From NCBI RefSeq assembly GCF_902686445.1, contig NC_062218.1, positions 131,806,594 through 131,870,593 of the forward strand: a DNA stretch of 64,000 bases. Reading direction: 5' to 3'. The notes beneath the pieces were generated by a model. That model ran no database searches, had not been told where the DNA came from, and saw only the letters and a list, made by a program, of their open reading frames with translations. This document shows, piece after piece, positions 25,026 to 37,474 of this stretch. The translations under genes were made by a program, and so were the position numbers. The DNA is from Sciurus carolinensis (Eukaryota > Chordata > Mammalia > Rodentia > Sciuridae). Numbering within the stretch: the stretch's first letter is position 1; the number at the start of each line of letters is the position of its first letter.

Positions 25026-26177
25026 TAACCAAGAAGCCAGGACCTCAAGCACACAGAACAATGGGTGGACAATGTGCCATGAGTGGGGCAGCAGGAGACT
25101 CTGGACCAGTGTAGCTTAGGGCACAGGTCTACACTGCAGAAGGTGGTAGGGACACAGAGACAAAATGAGGAGGGGCCCTGCCACGCCAGAGCTACTCTGA
25201 ATAGACCCAACAACAGAGTGTGAAGCTGTGATTCTGACTGGGAGAAACTTTGGGACCGAGTCAATGTAGAGAGAGGGAGGCCCAGGTACACCTGGCTGGT
25301 GTGGGCTTCCTGTCCTCACAGGCCTGAGGACACAGGTATGGGAAAGACAATCTGGAGGCAAGGACAGCAGTTAATTGGTCTCTCTGACCCCTGGCCTCTT
25401 GCTTCCATCTGCTAAGAAGCTGGGATGACACCACGGCCCCTGGGCCTCCTGGATCACCTCCCCTCATCCAGATCCTTAGGTTCATACCATCTTCAAAGTC
25501 CCCTTATGGTGCCAGGTGAGGTGCCACAGGTCCCCAGGATCAGAACCACGATGTGCTGGGGTATTTTTGTTTGCACAACTTGAGCTGCCTGCTGTACTGT
25601 GCATGTGACCTGGAGTGAAGCTTAATCACAACACAGAAAACAAGCAGAACTTGCAGGCTGGTCATTGTGGCAAGTCCAGCTCTTGTCCTGACTCCATTAT
25701 AGGGGTTTTTCTGCTCCTCCTGGCAGACCCTGGTCTTTTCCACTTGCCCATAAACATGACAGCATGGCTGGAGCTCCCTGTCTGGAAAGGCAGTGTAACC
25801 AGCTCTCCTCCTGGGATACTGGGAGGACTCAGGGAGATGGGGTCATGCTGGGAGAAAGTCTGCCTCTCCCATCACTGCTGAACCTGGTTGCTGGCCATGT
25901 TTAAGATTCCATAACCTGGGGCACTCCCAGGCTGCTCCCAGGAGTCTTGACCAGTCCATCAGCACGTTGTAGGCTTGGTTGTGTCTAAGGTCACCGGTGT
26001 TCCTATTGCAGCTGGGTTCCAGGAAGGTAGTGACTCTACCCACACACAGCAGTCATGTGCCCACAACACCTAGGAAGTCTGTCTCTTCAGAGACTCGAGG
26101 ATAAACTCCCCAGAGCTGTCCCCGGAGCTGTCCACACCCCAGGTGTGACCTGGCTGTTCATGTCCCAACAGGTCCTC

Positions 26178-26240
26178 GGTTTACTTTCCCATGAAATGGG
26201 GCCATTACTCCCATGAGGAATCCTGTTAGTTGAGAAGAGT
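26178..26240 (+). mobile_element. MIR-like 3' half, copy B
   Basis: cggtttactttcccatgaaa then tggggccattactcccatga, the counterpart of 11555-11625. Confidence 0.5.
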
Positions 26241-28049
26241 GATCAATTTCCCACACTTTGCACCTGGAATATTTATTTGTTTAACAAAACCAGGACCTAG
26301 TCAGGTCACACAGTGCTGGTGGAAACTGAATGCCTTCTGGGGATCTTTGTCCCTAGCACGCTAGTGGGAGGCTGCCCCTAACCCCTGTTTTCCATCTAGT
26401 TGTGGAATCCATATGTTTTTGGACTCATCTTTGACCTTTCACCATCCAGGTAGCATATTCCTGTGGGCCATGTTGGGGAACTGAGGACCTGGGTTCCACC
26501 AGTCCACCCACCTCTACCTCCTTCATGGTCTAGGTAGTATCCATGGAGTACTTGCTGAGGTGACAGCACTCAGGACGAAGGATTCCCAGTTAGGCATTGT
26601 GATGTGGAGGGGCACCCTGGAGGCAGGGAGAAATGACCCTTCAGCAGTCACTTCAGGCAGGCACTTCCTCCTAGTGCTCTAGCTCTAAGCAGAAGTCAGC
26701 TCAGTCCTCAGTCAGCCTTGAGATTTTGGGCAGGACCCAAGAGTGTAGAGCTGCTCAGGTCACACAGAAAAAGAGTCATGCTGTGCAGGTCATTCCCAGA
26801 TCCCCCAACTGGGGCAGGGGTCCCTGGAGATTGGGTGGGCTCACTGACATCCCTTTATGCTCAGCAGCAGGCAAGTCACTTCTGTCCTCTAGGCTCTGGA
26901 GCTTGACTGGATCTGGCCAGTAGTAGTCAGCAGGGTGGCATCATTGATGGTTCTGAGTTCTTGGTCCTGAGTCCATGGTACAGGTCCCCTTGCAGCCTGT
27001 GGAATCCAGGTGAACTGCAGAAGTGTTCATCATCTGAGAACACCTGGTAGCCACACATGCAGTAACCAAATGAACTGGGACCCTGAACCCACCCTCCAGA
27101 GCTACGGGTCCTGTAAGTCAAATGACCTCAGGCAGGCCAGACACGTGCTCTATAACCCATCCACCTGCCTGTCTGAACCGAGGTTGAGTTGCCTGCTCTA
27201 TTTTCTGCCTCTTTTCCAGCTGGTCGGGGTTAGGTGAGCCCCTGGGTGCCCTGCCTTGTTTTTCCAGGGTCACTGAGAACAATTTCCACCATGCTGAGGT
27301 TCTGAGTTGACCTAGGTGGACATATCCCCAGAATGACATGCATCTACTGCCCAGGGGAAGAGCAGGGCACAGGGCAGGCCTTGCTCAGGGCCTCAGTTTC
27401 CTGCCCTGGAGAGAGGGCAGGCTGCCATGATGGTGACTGGTGGGCTCCAGATCAATCAGCAAGCTGTCTGCCAGGTGGTCAGGCTGGTGGGTGGCCAGTA
27501 CCAGTTGGAGGGCTTGGTAGGTTGGTTCTTCCAAACACCAGGGTGCATGCCTGTGGGTGGATGGCTGTGGAGTGGGAGGCATGGGTCCCTGAGCCAAGGT
27601 AAATCCCCCAGCCAGGGCCAAGGTGTCAAGAGTGCTTGGCATCAATTAATCAATTGCTTTCCAACTCCTCCTGCCACCCTGATGCATGATATTGCCCAAA
27701 TACCTGACAAAGTGAGTGCCTGCCTTCCTAGATGTAGAAAGACATGTGATGGGGGCCAAAACATGCCTCTGGAACCAGGGTCTCCAGCAGCAGGGCGAGC
27801 CCAGGAAGACCCCGTTTCTAATCTGAGCACTGAGATTAACCATAACTGCTCAGCAAACACTGTGACTACTCTGACCCTGCCCCCCATGCCATAGGGGAAC
27901 AGCATGACTGCCTCCTTCCAGAGGGCCTCAAAGGGGCAGACAGATTTTCTGTCTACTCCACACACTGCATGGGAAATGCTGGCCTCAGATTTTTCCCAAG
28001 GCCACCAACTACTCAGAAAGGAAGATGGGGAAAGTAGGGTATCAGGTAA

Positions 28050-29215
28050 AATCCCTATTGGTACTCACAGGGGTGCCGTGGCCTGGTCACAACTGGGTCC
28101 TGCCTGGTCAAACACAGGGCCCTGACTCTGAGCATAATTTGGACCCTGATCTAGTCACACTCTCTATCCTGACCATGGTCACACTAAGGGCCCTAGCCTT
28201 TGTCACAATCTGGGCCCTTACCCTGGCCATATACTGGGCCTTGACCTTGGTCCTGCTCTGGACCTTTAACCTGTTCACACTCAGTACCCTGACCTGGTCC
28301 CAATTGGCCCCTGACCTGGTCACACTCTGTGTCTGTGCTCTGACATGGTGAAGCACAGGACCTTACCTGGTCACAACTTGCCCCTGACATGGTCATATCA
28401 GAGTCCTGAATTAGTCACACCCTAGGTACTGACTCTGGTCACACACTATACCCTTACCTGGTCCACATGCTGGGTCCTAAACTTGGTCACATTCTGGGCC
28501 CTGATTCTTGTCACATTCTGGGTTCTGACCAAGGACATACTCTGGGCACTGATCTTAGTCACCCTCTGGACCCTGACATTAGTCACCCTCTGATTCCTGG
28601 CCCTGGTCACACTCTGGGCCCTGACCCTACTCACACAGTTGACCCTGGCCTAGGTTACACTCTGGGCCCTGAACCTGGTTATGGTCTGCAACCTTACCAT
28701 GGTCACACACTGTGTGACCGAGGCCAAGGCCCGTAACACTCTGTGACCTGACCATGGCCACACTCTAGGCCCTGGTCACACTCTGCACCCTGATCCTGAT
28801 CACACTCTGGGCCTTGAATATTGTCACACTCTGGGCCCTATCCCTGGGTCCTGACCCTTGTCACACTCTAGGGCCCTGGTCACACTCTGGGACCTGACCA
28901 AGGTCAAAATGTAGACCCTGACTTTGGTCACACTCTCACCTTGAGACTGTTTACACTCTGAACCCTGGCCCTGGTCACACTGTGTACCCAGATCTTGGTC
29001 ACACTCTGGGCACTGACCCTGGTCACACTCTGTACTCTAACACTGGTCACACTCTGGGCTATGACCTTGGTCACACTCTGGGTCCTGGTCACACTGAGTA
29101 CCCTGATCCTTGTCACTCTCTGGGTTGTGACACTGGGCACACTCTGGGAAGTGGCCCTGGTCATAATCTGGGCCCTGGCCATTGTCACATCCTGAGCCCT
29201 GGCACTGGTCACTCT
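28050..29215. repeat. 24-bp minisatellite, copy B
   Basis: Dozens of diverged units built on ctggtcacactctgggccct plus gacc. The period is 24 bp with occasional gaps. The unit contains the near-palindromes ggtca..tgacc and gggccc. Because 24 is divisible by 3 and the unit lacks stops in several frames, long spurious 8-residue-repeat frames exist on both strands. The inverted counterpart is at 56085-56950 with a different number of units. Confidence 0.88.
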
Positions 29216-31885
29216 TGCTGCACTTTCCTGTGGGGTGGGAGAGTGAGGTGGAAGCATCAGGCAGGCTGTCAGGAGACCTGAGTGTGCTGAGAGGACAGGA
29301 GTGCATCCCATAAGCCTCAATGAACAGCTGTCTGTCTTGCATCCTCTGGAATCCCCAGGAGAGCAAGTGCTTGTTATGAAGTTTTTGCTTACACCTGCCC
29401 TAATATCCATGGGAGCCTGGCTTACTCCAGAGCCTCCTGTTGCAACAGAGGTCTCTGCAATAGTGCTGAGAGACTCAGTGCCAGCTGGAGCACCCACCTT
29501 GGTGTCTGAGCATCTGCCTCAGCAGAGAATGGTAAGGCTCAGGCCAAGGCAAGCTCCAGCATGCAGGGCTAAGAGCCTGGAGTCAGGTCCCCTGGTGGCC
29601 ACCCATGCTTTTTGGTCTTGCTGTGGCACTTCCACCTTTCCAACCACAAGAATTCCAGAAGAGAATGGGCACCCAAGTGGGCCTTCCAGAACACTAGACA
29701 GAGTGAGGTGGTTATGGCTGCTGCCCAGGGTGCAGCCACCTCTCACCAGCCAAGAGCTGGCCCCTTAAGTCCCCGGAGACCGTGAAGTTATGGTTCTGGT
29801 TGTAGATATGTTGCCAAGCCAGCTGAGGCAGGAGCCTCTGGGAGTCCCAGCCATTACTCCTCTCAACTGTAATTCCAGGGCTCAAGCCCAGAGCAGCCGC
29901 AAAGAAGCTGGGCCTTGTGTCACCACCTCAGGTGAGCAGGATCCTGGGTGGACACCACTGCTGCATGGCAAGAACTGGAGTGAGCTGGGGTGAGGTGGGC
30001 CAGAGAACATTCGGGTTAACCAAGTCTTCCAGTGGCTGGGGCAGTGTGTTGCCCATGTGGGGATAGATTCACCCTGATTCTCACCGGGTTTGTGCTGGTG
30101 GCCACAGAAGCAGCACAGGTGGCACGTGCAGCCCCAGCATCCAATGCACTCCAGGCTGGGCCTGCCCAACTGCACCAGAATTTCAGCTTCCTGGACTCCA
30201 ATCCACACTAGATCCAAGGACTCAGGTGTAAGGAGGGCAAGGACCAGGCCTCACTGGGCTGGAGTCCCCTTCAGAGACAGACTGAGGCCTCCCTCTCTCA
30301 TCTCCTGCAGCTGTGATGATGCCTGGGTCAGCTTGTCCACCCTCAGGAACCATCCTTTGTTTATTCTAGAGTGGCTACCTCCCATCAGAACATGTAGTCA
30401 ACTCTTTCCTTAGAGACCTGAAGACCTGACAGCACCTGCCCTGATCCCTCCAGTGGGTCCTCCAGAGGCACTGGCCAGCACAGCAGGCCAGGTATGGAGT
30501 TGTGGAACACCCCTAGACTGCCCAGCATTCCCTGGTTATTCACTAACTCTCCTCTCCACCCAACTACCCTCTTCCTCCTTTCTGGGAGGGAAGAGTGCCA
30601 AGGCTCCCCATTTGCTGCTACCCTGGGACTAGGCTGGGATCCCTCTGACACTAAGCACTTACCACCACATCCTTCCTAGCTAAGTTGAGCTCTTCTGCAA
30701 ACAAATTCCTCACTCCACCCATCCTGCAGACCTAGCTTCAGAAGACTGGAATTTACAGCCATCTCTCAAACCTGGTTGACCCTCACCCAAAGACAGACCT
30801 CGAGATTGACTTCATCTCATCATCCCAGATGTGGGACATCTATAAAAACTTAAATTGTACAATAAATATAACCCTTTTGATAATGTCATTTGTGTTTTTA
30901 TTGTGTTCACAGAATTGGACACTTCTTGGGTTAAAGGGACTTTCCAAACTTCACTGCCTGGGAGAAATTAGTGACCAGCTCAACCTTCTGCCAATATGCA
31001 CTCCTCTTCTCCCCAAGAGCTTGGGAATTCTGTGGTCATGAGGAACAACCAGTGGGGTACTTCAGGAGTCAGCAGTGACTGTCACATGATTCCAATTTGT
31101 GCCCATGGGTAGTGGGGGCAGAAAGCATCCTGTAGTATACTGCTTGTGAATGCCAGGTGCTGATGTTCAGGTCCCTGGCTTCAGTCACGGGGCTCAGCTG
31201 GTTTTGGGGAGGGGTGGGCTTACCTGTGTGTGGGTGCCCTCTGAACTCACCTCCCAGGAGATAGGTCTTACTTGGAAGTTGACAGTAGAACAAGGGCACA
31301 ACCCTACCTAAATCTAACCCCAGCAGGGAGGCAGAAGATATGCCCAGCCTCAGACACAGCTTATAATGAACAATGCCCTCTGTACTGGGTCTGAAGTGGC
31401 CCTTGGTGAGCCTGTCACCTGATACAAGGTCCCTGTAGCCTGTGCCCCAGCTTCAAGCTCAGTGTGGGGGGTCAGCAAGCCATGTGGATTGTTGTGGTTT
31501 CATTTAGTGTAAGCCACTAGCCCCTAGGGAGAACTCAGGGCTTGGGGAACAAGCCAGTAGCATCATGACCTCAGATCACCTTGGATTCTTTAAGGACCTG
31601 AGACCAACACTGTGGCAGGATTTGTGGACACTCTGATTGAGAGAGTTTAGTCTCAGGAGTGATTACATGAGGCTGACATGGAGTATCTGGCACTGATTGT
31701 GCTTTAGAGCAGAAGACCTGGCTACAGGTGTCAAAAGACCATGACTTTCTCAACTGCACATTGTCTACTGTGAAGTTCCTGTCCTGTACTGCCTTGCCTG
31801 GAAGCCCCAGGGCCATGTGAGCTGAACAGGAGCAGCTGGTTACAAAGTGAGTCTATGCCCAGCACTTCTGGTGGCTCTGGGATTC

Positions 31886-32197
31886 TCTGCAGGTCCAACA
31901 AATTAACAAATCATACTCGAAGGGTAGCTAAGCAAGTGAGAAAGAGAAACAAATTAAACATTAGAAATAAATCAAAATGGAAGAAATGAATGAACATTTA
32001 TTTACATTAATATGGAATGTAAATGGCCTCAACCAACCAATTAAAAGACACAGGCTGGCAGAATGCAAGTAAGTAAGACCCAACTATGTCTTGTTTGCAA
32101 GGGATGTACTTTACAGGCAATGAAAGTCACAGGTTGAAAATGAAAGGATGGAAAATGATATACCAAGTGAAGGGAACCCCAAAGAAGCAGGAGTATC
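31886..32197 (+). mobile_element. Old L1 fragment (ORF2 start), left part, copy B
   Basis: The + strand translates to decayed L1 ORF2 N-terminus: a TLIWNVNGLNQPIKRHRLA-type segment near 32010-32065. The same insertion is inverted at 52655-53385 (copy D), where it continues for about 390 bases past the point where this copy is cut by the retroviral LTR at 32198. It is much older than the two large L1s. Confidence 0.82.
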
Positions 32198-32489
32198 TGA
32201 AAGCACTCAGAAAACCACTCTGGTTGTGGAACCTCATGCAAGAGACTTTATTAAGTGAACATGCAGAATGTCTGCTCTCAGGGTGAGAAAGAGAGAGAAA
32301 AAGAATGGCAGGAGAGCTATTCCTAAGAAGTGGAATTTCCTGGGCTACTAACAATCTGGACCAATGACTGACTAGGAAGTTTACAGGCTAGCAATCTAGG
32401 TTGTAAAATGGTGTGGGGGAGCCAGAATACTGTTGGCAAGAAATACCAGGGGAGAAATTACTGCAGTTTTTTAACCCATTTTCCCTTCA
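32198..32489 (-). repeat. 3' LTR of the minus-strand retrovirus
   Basis: Read on the minus strand it begins TGAAGGGAAAATGG directly after the polypurine tract, contains the polyadenylation signal aataaa (about 32249-32254) followed by gtctcttgcatgagg, and ends in CTTTCA. The ends form a short TGAA..TTCA inverted repeat. Length is 292 bp. The left-flanking tatc (32194-32197) is the candidate 4-bp target duplication; its partner on the right is lost. Confidence 0.75.
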
Positions 32490-32512
32490 TTCCCCCTGTT
32501 TTTTTTTTTTAA
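32490..32512 (-). other. Polypurine tract of the minus-strand retrovirus
   Basis: On the minus strand, a run of A followed by cagggggaa sits immediately before the LTR TGAAG, the standard plus-strand priming site arrangement of gammaretrovirus-like elements. Confidence 0.78.
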
Positions 32513-33590
32513 TAAGAAGATTTCTTTGAGGGGGCATATGGGCAAAGATCCATCTTCAGTAACTACGTCCTGCTGGGCATGACCACAGAGCTGATTCAGG
32601 GGAGGCAGATGTCATTGCAGTAGGTGAGGATTGGGGACTAAATAGTTCCCCTGGGGATTGCACTTGTAGTCAGACCCTGATTCTTCCTTTATGAGGTCCT
32701 GATAGTCTTGTAATACAAGTTAATTAATAGCCTGATTAGAAAAAAATGTTTTTAAATCTGATTTTGTGCACATTTCAATGTACAGAGGGTAAAGGTCAGT
32801 ATGATGGCAATTATAAGGAGTGGGGGACATAAATGGGAGAATTGTTCCTTCTCCTTTCCAAGTCCTCCTGCAGATGTTTAATCTTGTCCTTAACAATACC
32901 TGATTGGTTGACAGCAGCACTATTCCTGAGAACACTTCCTTTTTTTGTAGTGAACCCACAGGTTGGCTTCCATTGGAAGATATGCACTTGGAAGCAAATT
33001 GGAAGAGAGCTAACCCTGATAATTTTGGGGTGGTAGCTGCCTGCTCCAAGGGGTTGCTTTTAAAAGTCAAAGAGCTAAAGAGTTAAAGTCTAGGGTGCTA
33101 TCCAGGAGATGAGAGAACCCTGCTCTCATGCACATCCAACATCCTTGTGCCATGAGAGTGTTAGTTAAATTGAGTATGTGGTGTGTGGTGGTGAATATCT
33201 GTGCTAAGAGGGGATCCTCTGAACATATGTAAAATGGGTAAAACATCCCTGGGGACAGTAGGAGTTAGTCTTCTAGCAGTCCCATGGGCAATCTGTAAGG
33301 GAGGAAATGGCTGGCACCTAGAAAGATTTATTGGGGAAAAATCCAATAGTTAGGAAAATGGCAGACAGGGTGAATGGCAGGGGAGGTATGAATGTAGCTG
33401 GCAGTTCAGTTCTCATGACTGGGTGTGGTTGTTCAGTGCCTAAGTATTCTGATCCTTGGTCTCTGGAAGGGAAGAAGGGTGAAGGGCTTGATGACCTTTA
33501 GCCTGAGAAAGAGAGGTCCCACTGGGGTGGTCAAGTATTGGTTGGAAGAAGCCTGAGGGTTAGAAGCTGGAGAGGAGTTTTGTGGATTGA
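32513..33590 (-). pseudogene. Retroviral env remnant
   Basis: Envelope glycoprotein region between the integrase end and the polypurine tract. Only the transmembrane subunit is recognisable: a charged helical stretch including KIKHLQEDLERRR at about 32845-32915, which fits the segment after the first heptad repeat of class I ERV Env proteins. Frames are interrupted many times, and the surface subunit is too decayed to outline. No intact frame remains. Confidence 0.6.
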
Positions 33591-33599
33591 GAGTAGAAT

Positions 33600-34470
33600 C
33601 TAACCTGAAAAATTTGTAACCATCCTGGTAAAACTCACACCTTGACAGTTGTTGGTAAAGTCAAGATCACTGTATGGGGTCCCTGCCACTTGGGAGATAG
33701 AGGGGCTGTAGCCTCCTGAGGAGGAGAGATAAGAACTTCATCTCCAATTTGAAGAGGTTGAGTCAGGGGTTCAGACAGGGGTTTAGGCAGGGAGGAGTCA
33801 GCATAACCCCACAGGAATTCCTGAATGTGGTTTAAGAGAGGAATGAATATATGAGAAGGAAAAGGGGAAAAAAGGGGGCATTAATCCAGAGGGAAGGATG
33901 GGACAACCGTACATCAGCTCAAAAGGGGATATATTGGCAGGTTTCTTTGGGCACAAGTGAAGAAGCAGAAGAGCAAGAGGCAAAAGTTTAACCCAGTCAA
34001 GGTGAAGTACTAAAGAAAGTTTGGTTAAGACATTTTTAAGAGTCCACTTTGTTCATTCTATACCTGAAGACTTTGGGTGAAAGGGAATGTGGAAATGCCA
34101 AGTTGTTGAGAAACTTGGGAGATAAATTCAGGTCCATTATCTGACTGGAATGAGGTAGGCACTCCAAAGCGAGGAATGATTTCAGGAAGGATGAATTTAG
34201 AGACAGTTAGTGCCCTCAAGTTGGAAGTGGGGATGACTTCAACACATTCTGAGAAGGTGTCTACCATGAAAAATATGTATGTAGATTTTCCTACTGTGGG
34301 CATATAAATAAAATCAAATTGCCAGTCTATCTCTGGAATGGCACAGTGGACCTGGTGTGTTATAAAAGTAGGGGATCTGAAGGCTATAGGATTAATTGGT
34401 AGGCAAATTTCACATGTGGAGGAGAATTCTTTTAGAAATGAGACATCATAGTAGGATAGCTACAAATGAG
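33600..34470 (-). pseudogene. Retroviral pol: integrase remnant
   Basis: The core domain shows the first catalytic Asp in VDTFSE (about 34250-34265) and the second in SDNGPEF (about 34124-34144). The expected third catalytic position (Glu) is a stop codon at 34058-34060, and the spacing from the second Asp is about nine residues shorter than usual for the family. Further on is the SPFELMYGCP segment (about 33900-33930), then a decayed C-terminal GTPYSDLDF-type stretch (about 33640-33690). Non-functional. Confidence 0.83.
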
Positions 34471-34599
34471 TATTAGAAAATTGTGAGAGTGAAGAAATGT
34501 TGGGGTGGAATAGATGGTGGAGATAGGAAAGTGTCTCCCTGTTAGGAGGTGGTGGAGGTAAGGGATCATGGACAGTCATGATGGGGGCTGGTGTGGATG

Positions 34600-36280
34600 A
34601 GAGGGCTGCTCTTCTAACCTCCTCATCTGCCTTGTTGTTGTCTGAAGAGATGAATGATTGGTCTATCTGATGGGCTCGGCAATGTAAAATGCCTATGATT
34701 GCTGGAAGGTGAATAGACTCAAGGAGGTTTAGGATGTAGCTAGAGTTGGTGATGGAGTTTCCTTTTGTAGTTAGAAGGCCCCTCTATTTCCAAATAGTGC
34801 CATGAGAAAGTATAATGTGAAAAGCATATTTGGAGTGTAGCTTGTGAGAGATTCTCCCTTTGAAAGGGTGAATGTGTGGGTGAGGGTGATTACTTGGTTG
34901 GTGGTGTTGTTAGGTAGTGGTTCTGACTCTACAATCTTTTCCAGGGAGACAATGACATATCCAGACCATTGGAGCACTTCATGGAGAAAAGAGCTCCCAT
35001 TGGAGAACCATAGAGCTTGCAGACCCTTATAAGTAAGACCCTTATAACCTCTTGACAGGTTATGAGGTAAGATCACTTCATTGGGAGCCCCAAAGAGTTT
35101 TTTGATTTCTGGTTTAAGACTAATGCTACAGTAAATACTCTAAGACATGGTGCACAGTCTCTTATGATGAGGTCTAGCCTTTTTCATAGGTATGCCAGTG
35201 GGTCAAAGATGGGAACAAACATATGCCCTAAGATCCCCAGAGTGAACCCACTTTTCTCAGAGACAAACAGGTAGAAGGTTCTGGTGATGTCAGGGAGGTG
35301 TAGGACTGGGGCTTGAAAAGAGCTTTCCTTACGGTCTGAAAAGGGACTTCCACCAGGTTGAGGAGAGGTTCAATAGTAGCACCCTTTGAAGCCTCAAACA
35401 AGGGGGCTACCAGGATGGAAAAATTTGGGATCCAGGATTGTAAATATTCTTCTAGCCCTAGAAAGGAAAGAACTTCTTTCTTTGTAGATGGAGTGGGCTT
35501 GTTCTGCAATAATGATTTTTCTCTCTATAGTGATGGCTTTAAATTCAGGTGAGAGGATTACTCCTAAGTTGGTGAAGTTGTACCTTTGCTGGAGAGACCC
35601 TACCCTCTGTCTGCCAGAAAAATTTAGAAGCTTAATAGTGTATCCTTGGGAGTCCTTGAGAGAGGGACTACATAGAAGATCATCAACATACTATAAGAGA
35701 GAGGAGGAAATAAAAGTAAGAGAGGCAAGATCATGAGACAGTGATTGGCCTAACAGGTGAGGGTTGTCTCAAAATTCCTGTAGGAGAACTATCCAGGTCA
35801 GCTTAGAAGAAACTTGAGTGAGAGGGTCAGCCCATGTGAAGGCAAAGAGATCCTGTGAGTAAGGATGAAGAGGGACAGTGAAAAAGGCATCCTTCAAATC
35901 CAACACAGAGAAATATATGATGGAGGAGGAGATAGAGCAAAGCAATGTGTCAGGATTGGGCACAATGGGGAAGATGGGGACCACTGCTGAGTTGATGATG
36001 TGGAGATCTTACATCAAATGATAGGATCCATTAGGTTTTTTAAAAGCCAGGATGGGAGTGTTATAAGGTGAGTTGGCAGGGTGCAGGAAGGCTTTCTGCC
36101 TTAAGTCCTGGATGACTGGTTGAAGTCCTAAGAGCTTCTTCTGGGGAAGGGGATATTGGGCCTGAACTGGTAGTGTTGTGTCATTCAGGTGAATGAGAAT
36201 AGGTGAGCATTTTGCTACAGTGGGTGTGTTGGTGTCCTAGACCTTGGGGTCAACAAGGGAGGGAGGAAGGGGATATGAAG
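34600..36280 (-). pseudogene. Retroviral pol: reverse transcriptase and RNase H remnant
   Basis: RT motifs on the minus strand: VPNPDTLL and LDLKDAFF (about 35881-35960), then the YVDD active-site box at 35679-35690 with a stop codon (35691-35693) just upstream. The thumb/connection follows, with KEVLSFLGLEEYLQSWIPNF (about 35420-35480). RNase H begins WFSNGSSF (about 34988-35010), with Asn in the position of the usual first catalytic Asp. The later usual DS pair reads PN. Several frameshifts. Confidence 0.85.
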
Positions 36281-36282
36281 AC

Positions 36283-36660
36283 TCAGGTTGAGTTGTATAT
36301 TCCTGCAAGGTCATGAGGAGAGGAATAGCAGAAGATTCTTTTGGAATTGCATGTGAGTGAGAAGGAAATAGAGACCCTCAATTTGACTACGACGTCACTT
36401 CCCAGGAGGGAAATGGAACACATAGGAATTATCAAAAAGGAATGAGTGAAGCAGATTTTTCTGATACAGTTACTTATTGGAGGGGTTTGTACGGGGTGGT
36501 ATGGTTTTTCCTTTACTCTGACAATAGAGGATTTGGTAGAAAAAGTGGGCCCCCAAAACTCCTGCAGCACTGAAAATATGGCTCCAGTATCTATAATGAA
36601 AGGGATCTGCCTGCCTGCCACTGTAAGAGTCACCCAGGGCTCCTGAGCAGTGATGGTCAT
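36283..36660 (-). pseudogene. Retroviral protease remnant
   Basis: An open stretch of 125 codons carries the aspartic protease active-site pattern FIIDTGA (DTGA at 36580-36591), preceded by VTLTVAGRQ, as in retroviral proteases. It starts inside the polyprotein and has lost its join to gag and to pol. The active-site triad itself is intact. Confidence 0.8.
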
Positions 36661-37474
36661 TGGGTGTAGAAGTCCCAGGCCCCTTTAGTCATCCATTGCT
36701 AATCCCAGTAAATCACTTGGGAAAGGAGGCAGGGGTGACCTGGTACTTCTCTGAGAACCAGGGCAATCCACTGGTCAATGTCCCAGTTGGTGACACTTTG
36801 GACAAGGAGCTGGGGAGTCACATTTCCAGTGCTATGGGAGTTTGGGGGACCCACTTCCCCTGCCAAATCCTCTATTGTTGGGGTAGAGGGAAAAATAATA
36901 AGTCATGAGCACCTGTTGTCCCTCCAGAATTTCAGGGTCCTGACTAGTATATTTGAGCATGGCCTCTGTGAGGCGACTCAGAAAGGTGAAAGCATTTTCA
37001 GTTTTGTCCTGTGTTACTTCCTGAAGTTTATCATAATAAGTGGGTTTAATGGCAGCCTTTCAGAGATCTGCAAGGATGCAGGTTTGGAACTCACTCCACC
37101 ACAGACACCCAATCCCTGTGTTATAGTCCCACTGGGGCTCCCTATCTGGTACTGCTTTAGCCCCAATTGGATTAAAGTTGGGTCAATTGGTGAACCTCAT
37201 CTGCATAATTGTGTGCCTGCTCTGAGACTCTCTGAGCTCCTCAGGGGTCAAGGTGTGGGTCATGATCACATAAATGTCATGCCATGTAAGGTCATAAAGC
37301 TGGGTAAGATACTGAAATTCCTTAATGAAGTATGCGGAGTTGGAGGTGAAGGAGTCTAACCACTTCTCTATCTGGGAAAGATCAGACAGCGAGAAAGGAA
37401 CATGGACTCTGACTGGCCACCTCCCATAAAGGGGCTAGAACATGTGTGCAGGACCACATGGCAGGAGGACTGGG
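36661..37474 (-). pseudogene. Retroviral gag: capsid and nucleocapsid remnant
   Basis: The capsid is recognisable from about 37440 (FSLSDLSQIEKW, EFQYLTQLYDLTWHDIY) to the segment AFTFLSRLTEAMLKYT (about 36950-37010), which matches the C-terminal capsid major-homology area of gammaretroviruses. The nucleocapsid holds one CCHC zinc knuckle at 36763-36804 (C-x2-C-x4-H-x4-C spacing), but a stop codon sits directly after its His (36775-36777). Other stops and frameshifts are present. Confidence 0.78.

Larger units (their letters stand above)
18581..31885 (+). repeat. Segmental duplication copy B (longest copy)
   Basis: 18581-27045 is collinear with A. 18664-22045 is the inverted partner of C (49240-52640). 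About 22045-31885 is the inverted partner of D (53386-62640). Further anchors to D: the 24-bp minisatellite (28050-29215 with 56085-56950) and the gaactcacctcccaggagat segment near 31245 (its reverse complement is near 54045). The C-type and D-type blocks abut at about 22045, whereas on the right they are separated. No named gene found. Sequence outside the listed sub-elements is moderately GC-rich with only short frames. Confidence 0.88.

Noticed and set aside
28050..29215. CRISPR-like array
   Set aside because: The repeats are contiguous and diverged with no unique spacers, and the surrounding sequence is mammalian. It is a minisatellite.
35679..35690. Functional reverse transcriptase from the YVDD box
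   Set aside because: A stop codon precedes the box and RNase H and integrase catalytic positions are lost, so the element is dead.
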